DNA of 64,000 nucleotides from Planctomycetaceae bacterium (GCA_011525745.1 WYBU01000059.1:1-64000), one strand, 5' to 3'; shown: positions 48,391-58,278, numbered from the stretch's first letter. Numbers and translations are program-made. Notes: generated from the letters alone by a model not told the origin.

Positions 48391-49284
48391 TCATTCCCGG
48401 TCGGCGGCATCCTTGATGAACGCCGGCGGCGGAGCGGCGCGGCGGCGCTTGCCATCCATGAGAAACTGGATGCGCTCGGCGTCGGCCGGCGACAACATCT
48501 TCGTCAGCGTGGCCTTGGCCTCGCGCACGCTCGTCCGCCGCGTCACGTGCGTCAGCAGCACGCGCTCATTTTCCATCCGCGGCAGAATGCGGGCCACGTC
48601 GCGGGCGTGCAGGTGATAGCCGGCCCGCGCCCGCTTGACGTGCTCGGGATCGAAAAAGGTGCATTCGAGGATCAGCACCTTGGCGCGGCGCACCATGTCC
48701 AGCTCCAGATACGCCCCCTCGGCCGTGTCGCCGCAGTAGGCGATCAGCGGAACCTCCAGCGCGTACTGAATCTCGACGCCCTGCTTCTTCAGCGCCACCA
48801 GCTCCGGACCCGACTTGTCGATAAATTCCGGCCGCAGCTTGTGTCGCACGTCGATCACCGCGTAGCCCAACGCCGGCACGCCGTGATTGACCGCGAACGC
48901 CCGCACGACCAGTCCCTTGCGCACCGCGTGCTCGTCCCCCGGCCGCATCGGCACGACCACCGCCGGCGTCATGTGCCCCTCCAGCTCGCACCAGACGCGC
49001 AGCAGATTGCGGATCGGCTGCTCGAGCGCCGCCGGCGCCAGAACGCAGCCCGGTGCGTTGCCGACGAAGTTGCGCTGGCTGAGGTAGTAGGCCAGTCCGG
49101 CGGCATGGTCCATGTGCCCGTGCGACAGCAACACGTGATCGACCGAGAGGATTTCCGACGGCGCCTTGCCCACGTCGAAGCAGACGTTCAACTCCGGCGC
49201 GGCCACGACCGACTCTTCTCCCGCCAGGCTGTAGCCCACCAGGCGAATGCCGGCCAGCGTGTGTTCAACCAGATGTTCGGCCAT
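48391..49284 (-). CDS. RNase Z-like metallo-beta-lactamase-fold hydrolase
   Basis: 297 residues. Metal ligands seen: HGHMDH (motif II), a second His in the NHGVPALGY segment, D in YCGDT and the last His in LLTHVTRR. The overall layout is of the tRNase Z/ElaC group, but it is not certain that tRNA 3' ends are the substrate, since many MBL-fold enzymes look like this. Close to the family length. ATG 49284. It lies alone, upstream of a MOSC gene on the other strand. Confidence 0.8.
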   Translation of the reverse strand: MAEHLVEHTLAGIRLVGYSLAGEESVVAAPELNVCFDVGKAPSEILSVDHVLLSHGHMDHAAGLAYYLSQRNFVGNAPGCVLAPAALEQPIRNLLRVWCELEGHMTPAVVVPMRPGDEHAVRKGLVVRAFAVNHGVPALGYAVIDVRHKLRPEFIDKSGPELVALKKQGVEIQYALEVPLIAYCGDTAEGAYLELDMVRRAKVLILECTFFDPEHVKRARAGYHLHARDVARILPRMENERVLLTHVTRRTSVREAKATLTKMLSPADAERIQFLMDGKRRRAAPPPAFIKDAADRE

Positions 49285-49690
49285 TCGGTTTTCTCGAATC
49301 TTCAGGCGTGGTCCGCCGTGCGAACCCTTTTTTTGCGTGGCACGGCCTTGCGGCCCGTGCCAATTAAAGCGGCGAAGCGCGAGCCGGCAGATTCCAGGCG
49401 CGCCGCCATCCCGTCGTCAACGCTTACTCACGTGCGCGTCTCGTTTCGTTGGCCTCGACTTCGCGGGGGGGCTCTCCCGCTTTTTTCTGTCACCTGTTCC
49501 ATCGCCTTTTGTTTCGACGCTTCGACGTTTCGACGTTTTCTTCCCGCATTGTCCGATCCTGCTCCAATCGGTCAACCGTGCCGCTATGATCCCCGCCATC
49601 CTGGAGCGGCTGGTGTATAGCGCGCGTTTCGACGCGCCGCAGCCGCACGAGGAACCGCACACAGTCCCCCGCCCGGGCCGGGAGCCAGTA
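49285..49690. repeat. Intergenic region with B hairpin and TCGAAA tract
   Basis: 406 nt between divergent genes. A GGCACGG/CCGTGCC hairpin lies at 49339-49361. TTTTGTTTCGACGCTTCGACG (D family, reverse sense) lies at about 49507-49545. The remainder carries no recognised feature. Confidence 0.6.
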
Positions 49691-50347
49691 ATGCGCATCG
49701 TTTCGCTCAACGTCGGCCGGCCGCAGCTCTTCATGCGCAACGGCCGGACGATCAGTTCCGCCATCAATCGCAGGCCGGTCGCCGGGCCGGTGACGTTGAC
49801 GCCGAGCGGTCTGACCGACGACCGCGTGTCGAACAGCAACGTTCACGGCGGGCCGGACAAGGCGGCGTGCTGTTATCCGATCGAGCACTACGCGACGTGG
49901 CGCGATCGGCTGGGCGCCGAACTGCCGCCGCCATCCTTCGGCGAGAACTTCACGACCGAAGGGCTGCTCGAAACGGCCGTGCGCGTCGGCGACGTGTATC
50001 GCATCGGCGGCGCGGTCGTGCAGGTCAGTCAGCCGCGGCAGCCGTGCAACACGCTGGCCCTGAAGCACAACGAGCCGCGCCTGCCGCGCTGGATCAACGA
50101 GCTGGGTTACACCGGCTTCTACCTGCGCGTGCTGACGCCCGGAGCGGTGCAAACCGGCGACGTCTGGACGCTGGAGCAGCCCGGCGCGGCCGATCTGACG
50201 ATCGCGACGCTGACGCGCCTGCCGCACGATCCGGCCGCCGACCGGTCGATGCTGGCCCGACTGGCCGAGCTGCCGGAGTTGTCGCGTTCGTGGCGCGGGC
50301 ATATGCGGCGGAAGTTGACGGGAGGGGAAGAGGATGATGCGGAATGA
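49691..50347 (+). CDS. MOSC domain protein, YiiM-like
   Basis: 218 residues from ATG 49691 (GGGAG 7 nt upstream). The MOSC core runs from VNSNVHGG-like SNVHGGPDKA (about 57) to VQVSQPRQPCNTLALKHN, whose Cys is the molybdenum-sulfur-carrier-type residue. YiiM-like C-terminal helices follow. The family handles molybdenum-cofactor-dependent detoxification of N-hydroxylated compounds. No molybdenum genes are nearby. Confidence 0.87.
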   Translation: MRIVSLNVGRPQLFMRNGRTISSAINRRPVAGPVTLTPSGLTDDRVSNSNVHGGPDKAACCYPIEHYATWRDRLGAELPPPSFGENFTTEGLLETAVRVGDVYRIGGAVVQVSQPRQPCNTLALKHNEPRLPRWINELGYTGFYLRVLTPGAVQTGDVWTLEQPGAADLTIATLTRLPHDPAADRSMLARLAELPELSRSWRGHMRRKLTGGEEDDAE

Positions 50348-50470
50348 TTGGCGCGCGCACGCGCCGCCCCTTCACGTTGAAATGCCTCGGAATGGCAGGC
50401 CGCGCCGCACGGGTGACGGCCTGCCCTCGTCCGAGTCAGTGAGTCATGTCCTGCATTTGGGGCGCGTCGC

Positions 50471-50893
50471 CTACGGCCCGACCAGCGCCGTCACGAACAG
50501 CGGCACATCCTCATCGCCCACGCTGCCGTTGCTGTCGAGATCGGCGCACGGGCAGTTCGTGCCGCCGGCGCCGAACAGGCAGGTGACGAACGCCTGCACG
50601 TCGTCGCCGTCGCGCTGGCCGTCGCCGTTCATGTCGCCGGGCAGCACACAGATTTCCGCCGCCGTGAACCAGAATCCACCGCGCAACGCGTAATCGCCGC
50701 CGCTCATGATCGGCGGCGGCTGAGCGTCGGGCTGGCCGATCGTGCCGGAGACACCATACGCGCCGCCAAAACTCGACCCGCCGCCGTCGTCGAAGGTGAA
50801 CCAGTCGACCCGATAGTCCTGCGCCCAGGCGGCGACCTGCACGCTGAGGAGCAGCAACATCACTGCGAACACGCGCGTGATGAATGACTTCAT
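50471..50893 (-). CDS. Exported protein with dockerin/EF-hand-like repeats
   Basis: 140 residues from ATG 50893 (GGGAG upstream). Signal peptide 1-25 (ends AAWAQ). The body reads like planctomycete surface-associated proteins (GGDYALRGGFWF). The C-terminus has two dockerin-type calcium loops: GDMNGDGQRDGDDVQAFV and ADLDSNGSVGDEDVPLFV. It could be cell-surface-bound or part of a secreted complex. First in a cluster of exported-protein genes on the minus strand. Confidence 0.75.
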   Translation of the reverse strand: MKSFITRVFAVMLLLLSVQVAAWAQDYRVDWFTFDDGGGSSFGGAYGVSGTIGQPDAQPPPIMSGGDYALRGGFWFTAAEICVLPGDMNGDGQRDGDDVQAFVTCLFGAGGTNCPCADLDSNGSVGDEDVPLFVTALVGP

Positions 50894-50976
50894 GTTCGTC
50901 TCTCCCACCGCGGCCGGCGTCCGCGCTGTTTCACACGGAGCGCCGGCGCGCGATACTTCGATTCAGCGCATTTCCG

Positions 50977-52521
50977 TTAATCGCCGACGGTCACGGCGCC
51001 GCTGCATGGCGTAATCGTCATGCGTTTGGTGATCGAGCCGGTCCAGGACGTCGTTCCCGTGCGAACGTACAAGTTCGGGATGTCCGCCGCGCCGGTGCTG
51101 GGAACCGCGATGGCATTGATGCCTTCGGTCATGGTGTTGTAGGGCTGAGCGTACGTGCCGTTCTCGGCGCCCGCCCACGCGAAGTTGACGTAGATGTCAA
51201 AACGCGTCAGCTCGAAGTCCTCGACCGTATTGTCGTTGTCGGTCAGCACGCGCGCGTTGTAGGCTTCGCCCGGCTGCCCGATGGGAATGCCCGTGGGCGT
51301 GCCCTGGTACGATACATTGGGGTTCGAGTAGTGCTGAACGCGCGCGTGCGTGAAGTCGGGGTACGCCATCATGGTGCAGTAGCCGTTGCCGTCGGTACCC
51401 GTAAACAGGTGACCCACGCCGTATGACGGTCCGCACGCGCCGCCGTTGGCGACGTCGTGCCCGCCGCCGAGGTTGTGTCCGGTTTCGTGCGCGTGTGTAA
51501 ACGTCGCGGCGGCGCGCCACCAAGCTACGGTACAGAACATGAATTCGTAGGGCGGCACTCCATCGGGACAGTAGCCGAGGCCGCTGCCCTGGTTGTTGTA
51601 CAGAATGACCATGTCGGCGTTGACGTTGTCGCGCGTGGTATGCACGCCATCCATGTAGCCGTCGTCGGGGTCCTGTAGCCGCTCGAGATCGGTATCTTGA
51701 TCCGGACCTTCGGTGTAGGAAATCACGTTGCAGTACACCAGCCGTGCGCGCGTCGACATCGCCGAGTTGGCGTACGACTGGTTGGCGATTTCCACCGCGG
51801 CGGCCGCTTCGGCGCGGATCGCCGCGTCGCCGCCCATTGCGTCGCGCGCGGCGGGCGTATAGACCACCAGATGGTCGAGAATGGGCGTGCCGCCGGTGCA
51901 GCCGCCGCCTTCGCGCGGTTCGGACCCGTCGTCGGGCGGTTCCCATTTGTCGTCGGGTTGCCAGTCATCGTCGCCCGGCAGCCGGACCATTGGCGGACCC
52001 GGCGGAGGCGCCAGCGGGTGCGCCTCGGGCGGCAGCGCGGCTTCGTCGAGACGCCACACCTGGTAATCGCCGTTGCCCATGTAGTGAAGCCGGTAGCGCA
52101 GGCGCAGGGAAGGCACGCTCAGCACCATCGCGACGGCGGGGTCATACATGGCGAAGACCACGGTTCCTTGCGGGTCATTCTCTGTTCGCGCCGTAATGAC
52201 GAGCGTATGTTCCACGTCTTGGCGCGCCGTGGCGACGACGCACGATATGACCACGCCCGGTTCCGGCGTCAACGTGAAGCGGCGTCCCGGAACAAGGACC
52301 GCGCGCAGGTCGATCGGCATGCGCACGCCGTGTACGACCGCGCAGCCTTGCGGGATCATGCCGGCGCGCGGGACGTCGGCCGCAGGCTCGAACAGTTCCA
52401 CGATGGGCATCGCCTCGGCCGGCTGCTCCGGCGGTTCGTCCGCGTCGCCGGGCTGGCCCTGGGCGGCGGTCGCGTAGATCGTTAGCCCCAGCGCCGCGAG
52501 AAGGAAATGTCTTGTTGACAT
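50977..52521 (-). CDS. Exported metzincin-type zinc metalloprotease
   Basis: 514 residues from ATG 52521 (AAGGAG 8 nt upstream). Signal peptide 1-22. The catalytic zinc motif HETGHNLGGGHD (HExxHxxGxxHD) is clear. The Met-turn is YCTMMAY. These mark a reprolysin/M12-like metzincin. The N-terminal 200 residues are probably a propeptide. The C-terminal 90 residues are beta-rich and may be a substrate or cell-binding domain. Located between two other exported-protein genes. Confidence 0.85.
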   Translation of the reverse strand: MSTRHFLLAALGLTIYATAAQGQPGDADEPPEQPAEAMPIVELFEPAADVPRAGMIPQGCAVVHGVRMPIDLRAVLVPGRRFTLTPEPGVVISCVVATARQDVEHTLVITARTENDPQGTVVFAMYDPAVAMVLSVPSLRLRYRLHYMGNGDYQVWRLDEAALPPEAHPLAPPPGPPMVRLPGDDDWQPDDKWEPPDDGSEPREGGGCTGGTPILDHLVVYTPAARDAMGGDAAIRAEAAAAVEIANQSYANSAMSTRARLVYCNVISYTEGPDQDTDLERLQDPDDGYMDGVHTTRDNVNADMVILYNNQGSGLGYCPDGVPPYEFMFCTVAWWRAAATFTHAHETGHNLGGGHDVANGGACGPSYGVGHLFTGTDGNGYCTMMAYPDFTHARVQHYSNPNVSYQGTPTGIPIGQPGEAYNARVLTDNDNTVEDFELTRFDIYVNFAWAGAENGTYAQPYNTMTEGINAIAVPSTGAADIPNLYVRTGTTSWTGSITKRMTITPCSGAVTVGD

Positions 52522-52552
52522 TGAATATCTCCTTGAAATCGGTCGCATGGGT

Positions 52553-54835
52553 CTATTGCAGGTTGACCAGCACGAGAACCAGTCCCTTTTCGCCTTTCGC
52601 GAGCCGGGACATCGCCTTGCCGATGACGGCGCCTTGTGCCCGCGCATAGTCGGTTGCCTTCATGGCATAGCCGGGCGTATCGGAGGTCGTCAGCAGGTCG
52701 CCCGGCTCCACGCCTTCGCCACCGGCGTCCACGTAAGTCCATACGCGGCCGGTCAGTGCCACCGGCCGGGCGTCCTTCTGGTCGTCGAACTGTCCCAGGA
52801 TCATGCCGGCCTGAAGTTCCTTCGCACCCGATACGACGCCCGCCACGCATTTGTTGTAAGCGCCGCGTGCCAGCGTCACGCCGCCGGGATTGTCCGCGTC
52901 GATCATAACCAACATGCCGGGTTTGACTTCCTCGGGTTTGGTGGCGACCTCGAAGTTTTCGGCGAGGTCAGCGCCGCCGCGGATCGTGATGACGCCGACG
53001 CTAGCGGTGCCGACGACGTAGAGAGCCGCGCCGCCGCCTACGCCCGTATCGAAGTAGCCGCCGTAGCCGCCGGAGCTGTACCCAAAGACGCCGATTCCCG
53101 CGCCTGAAACGGTTCCATACACGCCTCGGCTGCTGTCGCTGTTGCCGCCGGAGAAGTATCCGCCGTAGCAGATTTCGGTCGTCGTGCTTGGGCTGGCGAT
53201 GCCATAGACGCCTTCGCCGTCAACCGTCGCGCCGTAGACGCCTTCGCCCTCCCCTATCACTGAGCCCCACACGCCTCGACCCGCGCCGAGGTTCTCACCG
53301 CGAAGGGCCGCCGATGAGGTGCTGGCCGAAGCGCTGTTCATCCGCCCATGAATGGCGAACGCGTCGCTGGTGGTCGAGTCCGACCGGCCGTAGATGGCCG
53401 GACCGGTTCCCGTTGATGCGTCGTGCAGCGCGAACAACCCATACCCATCGGTGCTGTTGTTCTCACAGTAGAGGCCATACGTCGTGCCACTGCCGGCGGT
53501 ATTGTTGAAATAGCCACCGTAGCCGTCGGTGCTGTTGTTCGACACGTACACGCCGTAGGTCGTGCCGGTTCCGGTCATGCTGGCGTAATAACCACGGCCG
53601 GCCGGCGACGCGTTCGTGCTCCAGACGTTGTACCCGGAGCCGCTCGTTCCAAGGATGTCGTTGACTATGCCGTATCGGGTCGTCGTACCTTCGACGTCCA
53701 AGCTGATGCCGTAGGCGATCAGGCCGCTGCCGGTCGCGTCGTTGTCGATCCAGACCGACGTGCCGCCGCCGTTGTTCACTTCGAGCGCGTAGCCTCCCGA
53801 AGTGGTGTCGTTAATCGTGATCGGATTGCCCGAACTGAACGTCTTGTTCGCCGTGAACGTCTGAACCGCGTTTAGCAGCGCTACGTTGCTTGACAGCCGC
53901 GCGTCCGACAGCGTACCGGCATTCTGATTGCCTGAATTCTGGTAGTACGATCCGTGCTGCCCGTCGAGCAGATCGGCATTCAGGTTCGAGACCAGCGAGA
54001 TGCTCGACACGCTCATCGGCGCGCCGGCGGCGGTGAAGCTGGGTGCGGCGGAAAAAGTCTTCGCGCCGGTGAATGTCTGCGAATTGTTGAGCAATGCCAC
54101 GTTCGAGGACAACCGCGCGTCGGCCAGCGTGCCGGCGTTCTGATTACTCGAGTTCACGTAGTATGACCAGTGCTGCCCGTCGAGCAGATCGGCATTCAGG
54201 TTTGTCACGAGTATCGAGCTGCTGACGCTCATCGGCGCGCCGGCCGCCGTGAAGCTGGGAGTGGTCGCGAAAGTCTTCGCGCCCGTGAACGTCTGGGCGT
54301 TGTTGAGCAACGCGACGTTCGAAGACAGCCGCACGTCCGCCAGTGTTCCGGCGTTCAGGTTCGAGGCGTTGCAGTAAAACGCGCCGGTCTGGCCGCCCAG
54401 CGCTCCGGAGTTGACGGACATGACGGAGTATGGCGCCGAAGTGATCGTCTGATTGGGCGCCAGAATGGTGTAAGTTCCGGGGCTTAACGAGCAATCCGCG
54501 GCAGCCCCGCCGGGGCGGACGCCGATCTCGAGGAACCGCGGAGCACCGGTGAAAACATTGCCGAAGTCGAGCGACACGGTGAACAGGCCGCCCGCCGGCG
54601 TCACGTTGTCGAAGCAGAGCGTCGGTCCCTGTTGTACGTTGCCGGCGTCCAGCACGCGGAATCGCAGGTCGTATTCGTTCGATTCCGGGGGAATGGCCCC
54701 GTTCTCTCTGAGCTGTCCCTGATAGGTGAACGCGGTCGTCTGGGCCGCGACCTGTCCGCACCACAGGCAGGCGAGGAAGGGCGCCAGGCAGACAGCGGCG
54801 GCAATGCCGCGGCCATGTTTGGTTCGATGTCTCAT
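52553..54835 (-). CDS. Large exported protein with tandem 72-residue repeats
   Basis: 760 residues from ATG 54835 (AAAGGAGG 6 nt upstream). Signal peptide 1-31. Residues about 155-335 hold nearly three tandem repeats of 72 residues (216-bp period), each with NAGTLADARLSSNVALLNN, QTFTGAKTF and NADLLDGQH-type segments. This tail-fibre-like pattern is also seen in exported proteins of many Planctomycetes. A Gly/Ser-rich middle with many GYGGYF-type elements follows. The last 130 residues (AENFEVATKPEEVKPGMLV and so on) resemble a widespread C-terminal domain in such proteins. Role unknown. Confidence 0.8.
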   Translation of the reverse strand: MRHRTKHGRGIAAAVCLAPFLACLWCGQVAAQTTAFTYQGQLRENGAIPPESNEYDLRFRVLDAGNVQQGPTLCFDNVTPAGGLFTVSLDFGNVFTGAPRFLEIGVRPGGAAADCSLSPGTYTILAPNQTITSAPYSVMSVNSGALGGQTGAFYCNASNLNAGTLADVRLSSNVALLNNAQTFTGAKTFATTPSFTAAGAPMSVSSSILVTNLNADLLDGQHWSYYVNSSNQNAGTLADARLSSNVALLNNSQTFTGAKTFSAAPSFTAAGAPMSVSSISLVSNLNADLLDGQHGSYYQNSGNQNAGTLSDARLSSNVALLNAVQTFTANKTFSSGNPITINDTTSGGYALEVNNGGGTSVWIDNDATGSGLIAYGISLDVEGTTTRYGIVNDILGTSGSGYNVWSTNASPAGRGYYASMTGTGTTYGVYVSNNSTDGYGGYFNNTAGSGTTYGLYCENNSTDGYGLFALHDASTGTGPAIYGRSDSTTSDAFAIHGRMNSASASTSSAALRGENLGAGRGVWGSVIGEGEGVYGATVDGEGVYGIASPSTTTEICYGGYFSGGNSDSSRGVYGTVSGAGIGVFGYSSGGYGGYFDTGVGGGAALYVVGTASVGVITIRGGADLAENFEVATKPEEVKPGMLVMIDADNPGGVTLARGAYNKCVAGVVSGAKELQAGMILGQFDDQKDARPVALTGRVWTYVDAGGEGVEPGDLLTTSDTPGYAMKATDYARAQGAVIGKAMSRLAKGEKGLVLVLVNLQ

Positions 54836-55048
54836 GGGAATCCTCCTTTTGCTGTCGACATGGTGTCGGTCGGGTCTCGGTGTGATCCCTCCCGCTCCCG
54901 CGGAAACGACATGAGAGATCGCTCTGCACCGAGCCTAACGGCACGTTCGTACCGTACCGTTGACGGCGGCGCGCGGCTCAAAAAAACGACCGGGCCTGAG
55001 ATGTACAAAGACGTTCTGAGAATTACTGCGCAGAATAGTGCACCACGT

Positions 55049-55954
55049 TCAGTCGGCGTGGCCGGCGCGGCGGGCCTGATGCCGGTAGCCCTGGGGCGTC
55101 AGGCCCGTGCACCGCGCGAAGAGGTGGCAGAACCAGTTCGGATGGGCGAAGCCGACGGCGCGGGCGATCTCCTTGATCATGCCGTCCGTCCTGGTCAACA
55201 ACACCTTGGCCCGATCCATGCGGCGTTCGAGAATGAAACGACCGAGCCGCTGCCCGAGGCGATCGACGAACAAGCCGCTGAGGTAGTTGGGATTGAGGCT
55301 CAGCGCGCGTGCGACGCCGGCGACGCTCAGGTCCGGTTCGGGCAGATGATCTTCGACATATTCTATCGCCTGAGCGATTCGCGGATGATATGGCCGCGGC
55401 GAAATCGACGGATGGGGAGCGTCCGCAGCAACGGGCGATTGCGGCGGGAGCGTGCGGCCGCAAACGAGGCGATCAAGAAAATCGGCCTGTGGAATCACGA
55501 AATGTTCGATCAGGAGGTCGAGCAGCTTGACGTGATGTTCCAGGGCGCGGTGGGACTGATCGCTTGGGCAGGTCAGTCGCACGATCGCCAGGCACGCGCC
55601 GCAGTGCACGACCGGCGCAATCGCGCAATAGACGGCGTAATCGCAGACGTGCCAGTGGGCCTCGGAACCGCGTCCGATCTCGGCCAGGTGCAGCTCCCGG
55701 CAGCGGCGGCAGCGGTTGCTGCCGGCGTGCGACGCGCAAATCGGATGGACCGCGATCGTCCCCAGGTCGGGAAATCGACCCGCGGCCATCGACCCCAGCC
55801 CGACGACGGCGTCGCGGAGTACACAGAGTCGTTCGAAAGGCTCGATCACGTGCCGCGTCAGCAGCGCGCACAGGCCGCCGGGATCGGGATTCGCCTCCGT
55901 CCCACGATCGTTTCGCGCGCGTTCAATACGCCTGAAGCTCGTTACGTGGCGCAT
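55049..55954 (-). CDS. AraC-family transcriptional regulator
   Basis: 301 residues from ATG 55954 (GAAAGGAGG at about 5 nt). The C-terminal 100 residues are the AraC double helix-turn-helix: DLSVAGVARALSLNPNYLSG, then GMIKEIARAVGFAHPNWFCH and the PQGYR end. The N-terminal 170 residues contain spaced cysteines (CRRC and a later CGAC), reminiscent of PocR-type sensory domains that bind iron-sulfur or small ligands, but this is weak. It precedes the exported-protein cluster on the same strand with a 213-nt gap. Confidence 0.87.
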   Translation of the reverse strand: MRHVTSFRRIERARNDRGTEANPDPGGLCALLTRHVIEPFERLCVLRDAVVGLGSMAAGRFPDLGTIAVHPICASHAGSNRCRRCRELHLAEIGRGSEAHWHVCDYAVYCAIAPVVHCGACLAIVRLTCPSDQSHRALEHHVKLLDLLIEHFVIPQADFLDRLVCGRTLPPQSPVAADAPHPSISPRPYHPRIAQAIEYVEDHLPEPDLSVAGVARALSLNPNYLSGLFVDRLGQRLGRFILERRMDRAKVLLTRTDGMIKEIARAVGFAHPNWFCHLFARCTGLTPQGYRHQARRAGHAD

Positions 55955-56257
55955 GCCCCCTCCTTTCCGGCCGGCCGATCAGGCGCTGCACAGCACGATT
56001 GTGAAACACAGCGAAGAAAGCCGGCAAAAAGTTTTTATGGATGCGTGCGATGACGGGGACCGATCGGTCGAGCGTTTCCCCGCGCGATAGGAAGCATGTA
56101 CATTGCAGTATAACGTCTAGACGGCCCAGTGGAAGATGCTGCCGGGAAAGAACCGCTCAGGCCGCATCCGCGTGCAGCGGTTCGCGGCTGACCCGGCGCG
56201 CGAAACTGCACGCGCAACGAAGCGCACCTCGGCCGAGGATGTGCCAACGCGCGCCGT
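55955..56257. other. 303-nt gap, no feature seen
   Basis: Between the AraC gene and the ABC permease, both on minus. There is an AT-richer patch (GAAGCATGTACATTGCAGTATAACG, about 56091-56113). No gene, clear terminator or promoter is recognised. Confidence 0.4.
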
Positions 56258-57073
56258 TCACGCCGTGCGGATGTCGCGGCGGGTGAAGACGACCAGGCCG
56301 ATCAGCCATGCCAGCAGGGCGGTCAGGGCGAGGATGCTCAGATCGTGCAGCGGCCAGCGGTCTTCGGCGATTGTCGGCAGCGGCTGGTAGTAGTGCAACA
56401 CGCTGAGAAAGGCGATGCGCTCGGCCGGCGGCCAGATGGCCGACAGAAAATTCACGACAAACGCCGTCAGCATCAGCGTCACCAGCAGCGCGATGGTCCG
56501 CCAGCGGCGCGACATCATGGCCGAGAACATCAGCGACGTCGCCCCGACGGAAACGTAGAGCGCGAAGAGATTGACGCACACCATCGCCAGGCGGTCCATC
56601 TCGAACGGCCCGCGCTGCCAGAATCGCTGCGCGATCCACACGCCCAGCAGCGGCGCCGTACACAGGCACAGTCCCGCAACCGCCCAGACGGCCGTCAGGC
56701 TGACGTACACGCCGGAACGGCGCAGCGGCAGCGTCAGCAGCAGATCGGCGGTGCCCGCGTCGATCTCGCCGGCCAGCACGCGCGAGCAGTATGCAAACGA
56801 GAACACCGACAGCACTGCCAACAGGAACGGATGGGCCAGGCCGATCGACATCAGCCCGGTGGGCGTGAGGTGCGAGAAGATGTCGGCGCCTGCCATCAGG
56901 CGCATCATGCGCTTGGCGAAGGGGGGAATGATGTTCAGATAGGTGTGTAGCTCGTCGCGATGCGTGTCGACCGCGAAGACGAACAGGTACTCGAACGCGG
57001 CAATGGCCGCGGCGGCCGCGATCAGCGGGATGCGCGTGTCGCGCAGGGTCTTTCGAATCAGCGCGAGCCTCAT
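56258..57073 (-). CDS. ABC transporter permease, ABC-2 type
   Basis: 271 residues from ATG 57073, which overlaps the stop of the ATPase gene by 4 nt (ATGA). Six membrane segments with an extracytoplasmic loop after the first, as in ABC-2 permeases of the ABC-2/Nod factor-type group. It acts with the ATPase as an exporter in the inner membrane. Substrate unknown. Confidence 0.85.
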   Translation of the reverse strand: MRLALIRKTLRDTRIPLIAAAAAIAAFEYLFVFAVDTHRDELHTYLNIIPPFAKRMMRLMAGADIFSHLTPTGLMSIGLAHPFLLAVLSVFSFAYCSRVLAGEIDAGTADLLLTLPLRRSGVYVSLTAVWAVAGLCLCTAPLLGVWIAQRFWQRGPFEMDRLAMVCVNLFALYVSVGATSLMFSAMMSRRWRTIALLVTLMLTAFVVNFLSAIWPPAERIAFLSVLHYYQPLPTIAEDRWPLHDLSILALTALLAWLIGLVVFTRRDIRTA

Positions 57074-57972
57074 GTCAGCGCCTGCCCTTCGGTCCGCGGC
57101 TCGTCGCCGTAGTAGGTCATGAACAACGTCTCCAGATCGGGCGGGCTGATCGTCACATCCGTCACGGGCGACCGCGCCAGCCACGCCAGCAGCGGCTCGA
57201 CCGGGCCGGTCCACGATCCGATGAGCCGGCCGTTCTCGCCCGCCGCGGCGCGCAGCCCGGGCGGCGGATCGGGCCGCGGGCCGTCGGCGAAGACGCACTC
57301 GACGCGTCGCACGGCGCGGGCGCGCAAGGTGTCGATTCGCTCGCACTCGACCAGCCGGCCGGCGCGGACGATGGCGACGTGCTCGCACAGGGCTTCGACT
57401 TCCGAAAGCGTATGGCTGGAGAAGAGGATGGTCGTACCGCGCGCGGCGGCTTCGCGCAGTTCTTCATAGAGCGTGCGTTGCATGAGCGGATCGAGCGAGG
57501 CGGTGGGTTCGTCGAGAATCAGCAGCTCCGGGCGGTGCATGAGGGCCTGAATCAGGCCGATCTTCTGGCGATTGCCCTTGGAATAGGCGCGGACGCGGCG
57601 GCCGAGGTCGACCTCGAACCGTGCGGCCAGCCGCTCGATTTCCGCCCGACAGTCGCGGCGTCGCGCGTCGGCGAAGAACGTCAGCGTGCCGCGGCCGGTC
57701 AGCCCTTCGTGCAGACGTAGATCGCCCGGGAGATAGCCGACGCGTTCGCGGATGCGCAGCGAGTCGCGCCAGGCGTCGAGGCCGAAGACGGTGGCGGTTC
57801 CGGCCGTCGGCCGCATCAGGCCGAGCAGGATTCGAATCGTGGTGGTTTTGCCAGCACCGTTGGGACCAAGGAATCCGAAGATCGCACCGGCGGGCACGCG
57901 GAGGTGGAGGCCATCCAGCGCACGCACGAGGCCGTAATGCTTGCGCAACTGATCGGCGGCGATGACATCCAC
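57070..57972 (-). CDS. ABC transporter ATP-binding protein
   Basis: 300 residues from GTG 57972 (VDVIAADQLRKHYG). Walker A GPNGAGKTT, the signature YSKGNRQKIGL, Walker B LLILDEPTASLD and the H-loop SSHTLSEVE are all present. The signature is degenerate (YSKGNRQ), as in CcmA/BcrA-like exporters. Upstream frame is repeat DNA, so the GTG is preferred. Translationally coupled to the permease. Confidence 0.9.
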   Translation of the reverse strand: MDVIAADQLRKHYGLVRALDGLHLRVPAGAIFGFLGPNGAGKTTTIRILLGLMRPTAGTATVFGLDAWRDSLRIRERVGYLPGDLRLHEGLTGRGTLTFFADARRRDCRAEIERLAARFEVDLGRRVRAYSKGNRQKIGLIQALMHRPELLILDEPTASLDPLMQRTLYEELREAAARGTTILFSSHTLSEVEALCEHVAIVRAGRLVECERIDTLRARAVRRVECVFADGPRPDPPPGLRAAAGENGRLIGSWTGPVEPLLAWLARSPVTDVTISPPDLETLFMTYYGDEPRTEGQALT

Positions 57973-58278
57973 GCATGAATTAGAGGCGGATCGCGGCAAC
58001 GGGGCAACGGCGGGGAAAGTCAAAAGCCGAGAGTCGAAATCGAAACGTCGAAACAAAGGCAAGGGAAAAGGGAACAGGGAACAGGGAACAGTCGAGCGGC
58101 GAAGCGACGACGGGGGAAAAAGTCGAAAGTGGAAAGTCGAAATCAAACGTCGAAGCGTTGAAACGGGGAAACAAGAGTTTCACGCAGAGGCGCGGAGGCC
58201 GCAGGGGACCTGGATTCCCGCCTGCGCGGGAACGACAGTCGATGACTGTCGGCTCAGGGTCCGCACGGCGGACCCTAC
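57973..58278. repeat. TCGAAA tract and other repeats between ABC and LpxB genes
   Basis: 306 nt. At about 58019-58160 are many TCGAAA steps with GGGAACAGGGAACAGGGAAC simple repeats. CACGCAGAGGCGCGGAG follows at about 58180, then TTCCCGCCTGCGCGGGAA at 58214-58231, then a GGTCCGC/GCGGACC hairpin at 58258-58274. Confidence 0.75.
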
